DNA of 26,121 nucleotides from Eubacteriaceae bacterium. GTDB taxonomy: Bacteria; Bacillota; Clostridia; Eubacteriales; Alkalibacteraceae. How positions within the stretch are numbered: the stretch's first letter is position 1; each line of letters begins with the position of its first letter. The position numbers were made by a program, and so were the translations under genes. The stretch covers positions 1 to 26,121 of the forward strand of contig DMAW01000092.1 of assembly GCA_003446375.1 (NCBI GenBank). Direction: 5' to 3'. Under the pieces are notes generated by a model. It was given only the letters and a program-made list of their open reading frames with translations, ran no database searches and had not been told where the DNA came from. Shown here piece after piece: positions 23,406 to 26,121 of this stretch.

Positions 23406-23464
23406 AAAGAAGAGCTTAAAAGATACTCAAAGCTCTTCTTTGTCTGAAACACCGGATCAACCGG
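23406..23464 (+). promoter_or_regulatory. Two-hairpin 5' leader of the ACT-DUF711 transcript
   Basis: The first hairpin is a perfect 12-bp inverted repeat, AAAGAAGAGCTT / AAGCTCTTCTTT (23406-23417 and 23430-23441) with a 12-nt loop. It ends in TTTG, so it is at most a weak terminator. The second is CCGG-ATCAA-CCGG (23452-23464). The ribosome binding site GGGAGG begins 15 nt later. The layout suggests leader control, but it matches no riboswitch class I know. Confidence 0.5.
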
Positions 23465-23490
23465 CACTAATCAATTCGGGAGGAATAAAC

Positions 23491-23760
23491 ATGAAGGCAA
23501 TAATCACCGTAATAGGAAAGGATAAAGTTGGAATCATCTACAACGTTTCAAAAGTCCTTACAGAAAACTCTGTTAACATCGAGGACATAAGCCAGACAAT
23601 CATGCAAGACTACTTCACCATGATGATGCTTGCAGATCTTTCGCAGATAAAATGTGACTTTAACAAATTAAAGGACGTTTTAGAAAAAACCGGAGATGAA
23701 ATTGGGGTATCCATCAAGATACAGCGTGAGGAAATCTTTGAAAGCATGCACAATATATAG
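23491..23760 (+). CDS. ACT domain protein (UPF0237)
   Basis: An 89-residue protein that is essentially a single ACT domain: MKAIITVIGKDKVGIIYNVSKVL, then ENSVNIEDISQTI and the strand FTMMMLADLS. ACT domains bind small ligands, usually amino acids, and regulate partner proteins. The UPF0237 form resembles the GcvR regulators. The ATG at 23491 has GGGAGGAAT upstream. The frame extends back to 23440, but that stretch is leader with hairpins and no ribosome binding site. It lies 12 bp before the UPF0210 gene; the two families are commonly paired, so it may sense a ligand for that protein. Function not established. Confidence 0.93.
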   Translation: MKAIITVIGKDKVGIIYNVSKVLTENSVNIEDISQTIMQDYFTMMMLADLSQIKCDFNKLKDVLEKTGDEIGVSIKIQREEIFESMHNI

Positions 23761-23772
23761 GGGGATTCTTTC

Positions 23773-25134
23773 ATGACTTTATACAATAAAAATATTTTTG
23801 AAACAGTTCGAATGATCGAAAAAGAAAATCTGGACATCAGGACGATAACAATGGGCATATCTCTTCTTGATACCATTGACTCTTCCGGTAAAAAAGCAAG
23901 GACTAGGATATACGACAAAATAATGCATCTCGCAAAAGATTTAGTTAAAACCGGAAATGACATCGAAGATGAATTTGGTATTCCTATCATAAACAAGAGA
24001 ATATCCGTCACTCCTATATCTGTAATAGCTGCGGCAAGCGACGACAAAGACTATATAGCTTATGCAAAAATTTTAGACAAGGCAGCAAGAGAGGTGGGCG
24101 TAAACTTTATCGGCGGCTACTCAGCATTAGTCCAAAAAGACTTTACAGATAGCGACAAAGGCTTTATAAATTCCATTGCTCAAGCTTTAAGCCAAACAGA
24201 AAGAGTATGTTCATCGGTCAATGTAGGCAGCTCTAAGGCCGGAATCAATATGGATGCGGTAAAAATGATGGGTAAAGTCATCAAGGACGCTGCATATCTT
24301 ACAAGAGATCAAGATTCAATTGGCTGTGCCAAGCTCGTCGTATTTGCAAATGCAGTTGACGACAATCCTTTTATGGCCGGGGCATTCCATGGAATCGGCG
24401 AAGGAGAAGCAGTCGTTAATGTAGGCGTCAGTGGCCCAGGCGTCGTCAAAAGCGCATTGGAAAAAGTAAAAGGCCAGCCTATCAATGTGGTTGCAGAGAA
24501 TATCAAAAAAACAGCTTTTAAAATAACCCGCGCCGGAGAACTCGTTGGTCGTGAGGTATCAAAGCGTCTAAATGTTCCATTTGGAATCTTGGATTTATCC
24601 CTTGCGCCCACACCGGAAATCGGAGACAGCGTAGGAAGGATACTTGAAGAAATCGGTTTGGAAGCATGTGGAGCTCATGGCACTACTGCTGCGTTGGCAC
24701 TGCTTAACGATGCTGTAAAAAAAGGCGGCATCATGGCCTCATCATCAGTTGGAGGGCTTAGCGGCGCTTTCATTCCTGTAAGTGAAGATGAAGGAATGAT
24801 AAATGCAGTAAAATCAGGTGCACTTACCTTTGACAAGCTTGAAGCTATGACAAGTGTTTGTTCCGTAGGCCTTGATATGATAGCCATCCCGGGAAACACC
24901 GACGAAACCACTATTTCAGCAATAATTGCTGATGAAGCCGCAATTGGCGTAATCAACAATAAAACTACTGCAGTAAGGATAATACCCGTTTACGGCAAAG
25001 ACCTTGGGGATACCGCTTCATTTGGGGGGCTTTTAGGATATGCTCCTATAATGGCCGTAAGCAAGTTCTCAAGCGCTGATTTCATAAACCGTGGCGGAAG
25101 AATACCTGCTCCTATCCATAGCTTTAAAAATTGA
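23773..25134 (+). CDS. UPF0210 / DUF711 (PFL-like fold) protein
   Basis: A 453-residue protein of usual length for UPF0210, related in fold to pyruvate formate-lyase and anaerobic ribonucleotide reductase barrels. Recognisable segments are the N-terminal ENLDIRTITMGISLLD, VNFIGGYSALVQKD, the glycine-rich AGAFHGIGEGEAVVNVGVSGPGVV, CGAHGTTAALALLNDAVKKGG, and the C-terminal INRGGRIPAPIHSFKN. I see no C-terminal glycyl-radical motif, so it is not a PFL paralogue in mechanism. GGGGA lies 8 nt before the ATG. Its partner is the ACT protein just upstream. The 3' end overlaps the convergent recX gene by 11 bp. Biochemical function is unknown. Confidence 0.93.
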   Translation: MTLYNKNIFETVRMIEKENLDIRTITMGISLLDTIDSSGKKARTRIYDKIMHLAKDLVKTGNDIEDEFGIPIINKRISVTPISVIAAASDDKDYIAYAKILDKAAREVGVNFIGGYSALVQKDFTDSDKGFINSIAQALSQTERVCSSVNVGSSKAGINMDAVKMMGKVIKDAAYLTRDQDSIGCAKLVVFANAVDDNPFMAGAFHGIGEGEAVVNVGVSGPGVVKSALEKVKGQPINVVAENIKKTAFKITRAGELVGREVSKRLNVPFGILDLSLAPTPEIGDSVGRILEEIGLEACGAHGTTAALALLNDAVKKGGIMASSSVGGLSGAFIPVSEDEGMINAVKSGALTFDKLEAMTSVCSVGLDMIAIPGNTDETTISAIIADEAAIGVINNKTTAVRIIPVYGKDLGDTASFGGLLGYAPIMAVSKFSSADFINRGGRIPAPIHSFKN

Positions 25135-25939
25135 TATCATCCCATCCGGTATTAATGCGTTTTTTAATCATATCGTATTCGTAACCTTTAGAGAGCAAGG
25201 CCTGAAAGATTTTGACCTGCAAGTCATAATCTTTTAGGCCTTTTCTTTCATATTTTTTCACGACTGCATCAAAAGCCTTTTCAAATTTACGCCTAAAGTC
25301 TTCACTTTCTTCTCCTGCATTATCTAACAACTTTACCGCCTCAGATATTATGTCAAAGCTAAATCCTTTTTCTGCAAGTCTTTGAGATACTTTTTGGCAC
25401 TTCTTTTTGTAAGGATCTTTCTGATATTTCAAGTTTAGCCTTTCCGCTTCTTTTGTAGCTACCTTTATCTCTGTGTCTTTTGTAAAATGACTTTCAACGG
25501 TTTTCTTTGCAATTGATTCTCGGATTCCCTTTTTAACAAGATCAGAATATGTTTTCCTTGAGGATTGGTTCCCAAATTCGGTTTTGTTTTTTACAAATCT
25601 AACTGCATATTCTTCGTCGTTTAAAAAATTGTAACTCTTTAGTTTTTCAACTGCATTCCTGACAGCACTCTCTGAAAATTCATTTTTCAACAGATATCCT
25701 TCTACTTCTTTTTCCGTTCTGTCCATATAAGATATAAAGCCCAAGGCTTTTGAATATGCTTTGTTTGCATCTGCTGCTGTTTTTGCACTTTCAAGGCTTT
25801 TAGCATCCTTGCTCATCCCTTTTTTGATATCCGCCTTGTATATCGTCTCTGCATCAGCTTCTATAAAAAACTCATCATCAACGTAAATTTCGTATGTTTT
25901 TTTATTTTTTTTAAATTTAATATCTGTTATTATCGGCAT
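25124..25939 (-). CDS. recX: Regulatory protein RecX
   Basis: RecX binds RecA filaments and limits recombinase activity. The 271-residue protein has the long Firmicutes form: an N-terminal beta region (MPIITDIKFKKN, then YEIYVDDEFFIEAD) followed by repeated three-helix RecX modules, e.g. LGFISYMDRTEKEVEGYLLK, YNFLNDEEYAVRFVKNK and a third with CQKVSQRLAEKGFSFDII. The start at 25939 fits the family N-terminus. The frame also opens at 25963, but neither has an ideal ribosome binding site (GGAG is 15 nt from the 25939 ATG). It follows the phosphorylase gene directly, so it may depend on coupling. The 3' end runs 11 bp into the convergent DUF711 gene. Confidence 0.9.
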   Translation of the reverse strand: MPIITDIKFKKNKKTYEIYVDDEFFIEADAETIYKADIKKGMSKDAKSLESAKTAADANKAYSKALGFISYMDRTEKEVEGYLLKNEFSESAVRNAVEKLKSYNFLNDEEYAVRFVKNKTEFGNQSSRKTYSDLVKKGIRESIAKKTVESHFTKDTEIKVATKEAERLNLKYQKDPYKKKCQKVSQRLAEKGFSFDIISEAVKLLDNAGEESEDFRRKFEKAFDAVVKKYERKGLKDYDLQVKIFQALLSKGYEYDMIKKRINTGWDDINF

Positions 25940-25940
25940 G

Positions 25941-26121
25941 TTAGTATTTTTCAACTCCATCATTTGTTACAATTCCATAGATAAGTCTTCTTTTTTTTAC
26001 AGGAGAAGTGCTGTATGAAAATGCCCTTTTCAACCTGATAACCGCTTCATCAGCTTTTTTGATATCATTAGCATATATAGTGGCTATTGTCTCACCTTTT
26101 TTTACAATTTCGCTTAAGATT
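25941..26121 (-). CDS. pdp: Pyrimidine-nucleoside phosphorylase, C-terminal fragment (gene cut by the window edge)
   Basis: The last 59 codons of a minus-strand gene that begins outside the window. The translated tail contains VKKGETIATIYANDIKKADEA, the C-terminal domain signature of thymidine/pyrimidine-nucleoside phosphorylases (GE-x-x-ATI-x-AN), and ends SPVKKRRLIYGIVTNDGVEKY. These enzymes split pyrimidine nucleosides with phosphate to base and ribose-1-phosphate. The frame is open to the edge. The stop lies one base before the preferred recX ATG. The choice between pdp and deoA cannot be made from this fragment. Confidence 0.85.
   Translation of the reverse strand, partial: ILSEIVKKGETIATIYANDIKKADEAVIRLKRAFSYSTSPVKKRRLIYGIVTNDGVEKY

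Noticed and set aside
23440..23490. Upstream extension of the ACT protein
   Set aside because: A TTG start without a ribosome binding site, encoded by leader hairpins. The ATG at 23491 has GGGAGG at good distance and begins the ACT domain exactly.
1..26121. CRISPR array, toxin-antitoxin or other defence system
   Set aside because: No spaced repeats of CRISPR type and no cas, toxin, antitoxin or restriction gene was seen on either strand.

Overview
The window looks like chromosomal DNA of a low-GC, Gram-positive anaerobe of the class Clostridia (Bacillota). Evidence: AT-rich intergenic DNA, strong AGGAGG-type ribosome binding sites with some TTG/GTG starts, a T-box leader on an alpha2-type glycyl-tRNA synthetase, pyruvate phosphate dikinase with its regulatory kinase, and the Firmicutes block recO-era-cdd-dgkA-ybeY-pgpH-phoH. 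The genus cannot be fixed from the sequence. Almost everything is on the minus strand; only tRNA-Ala and the ACT/DUF711 pair are on the plus strand.

Layout. Bases 1-2520: minus-strand operon larE, a Cys/Met-metabolism PLP enzyme and a truncated thpR, with a clear promoter. Bases 2521-3006: a gene-poor stretch with a strong terminator, a possible promoter and at most a 35-residue ORF. Bases 3007-5292: TM1586-type nitroreductase, rhodanese lipoprotein and an orphan SorC-type regulator. Bases 5293-6409: tRNA-Ala(GGC) with its terminator, an 11-bp tandem repeat, and a small membrane protein with its own near-consensus promoter. Bases 6410-10624: ccpN, the PPDK regulatory protein and ppdK as one overlapping operon, with a CcpN-like operator at its promoter. 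Bases 10634-12240: glyS behind a T-box with a GGA specifier. Bases 12292-18194: recO, era, cdd, dgkA, ybeY, pgpH and phoH, tightly packed. Bases 18350-19130: yqeY and rpsU. Bases 19169-22596: hinT, mtaB, rsmE and prmA. Bases 22597-23307: a TraX-family membrane protein. Bases 23357-25134: the UPF0237 (ACT) and UPF0210 (DUF711) pair behind a hairpin-rich leader. Bases 25124-26121: recX and the 3' end of a pyrimidine-nucleoside phosphorylase gene.

How they work together. The ccpN-regulator-ppdK operon joins a transcriptional repressor and a post-translational switch to the enzyme that interconverts pyruvate and phosphoenolpyruvate. The recO-phoH and yqeY-prmA blocks serve ribosome and RNA maturation, repair, the cell envelope and c-di-AMP turnover. 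No prophage, insertion sequence, CRISPR array or defence system was seen. The least explained parts are the 2557-2947 region, the orphan three-cysteine LarE, the ACT/DUF711 leader, and the DNA around tRNA-Ala.
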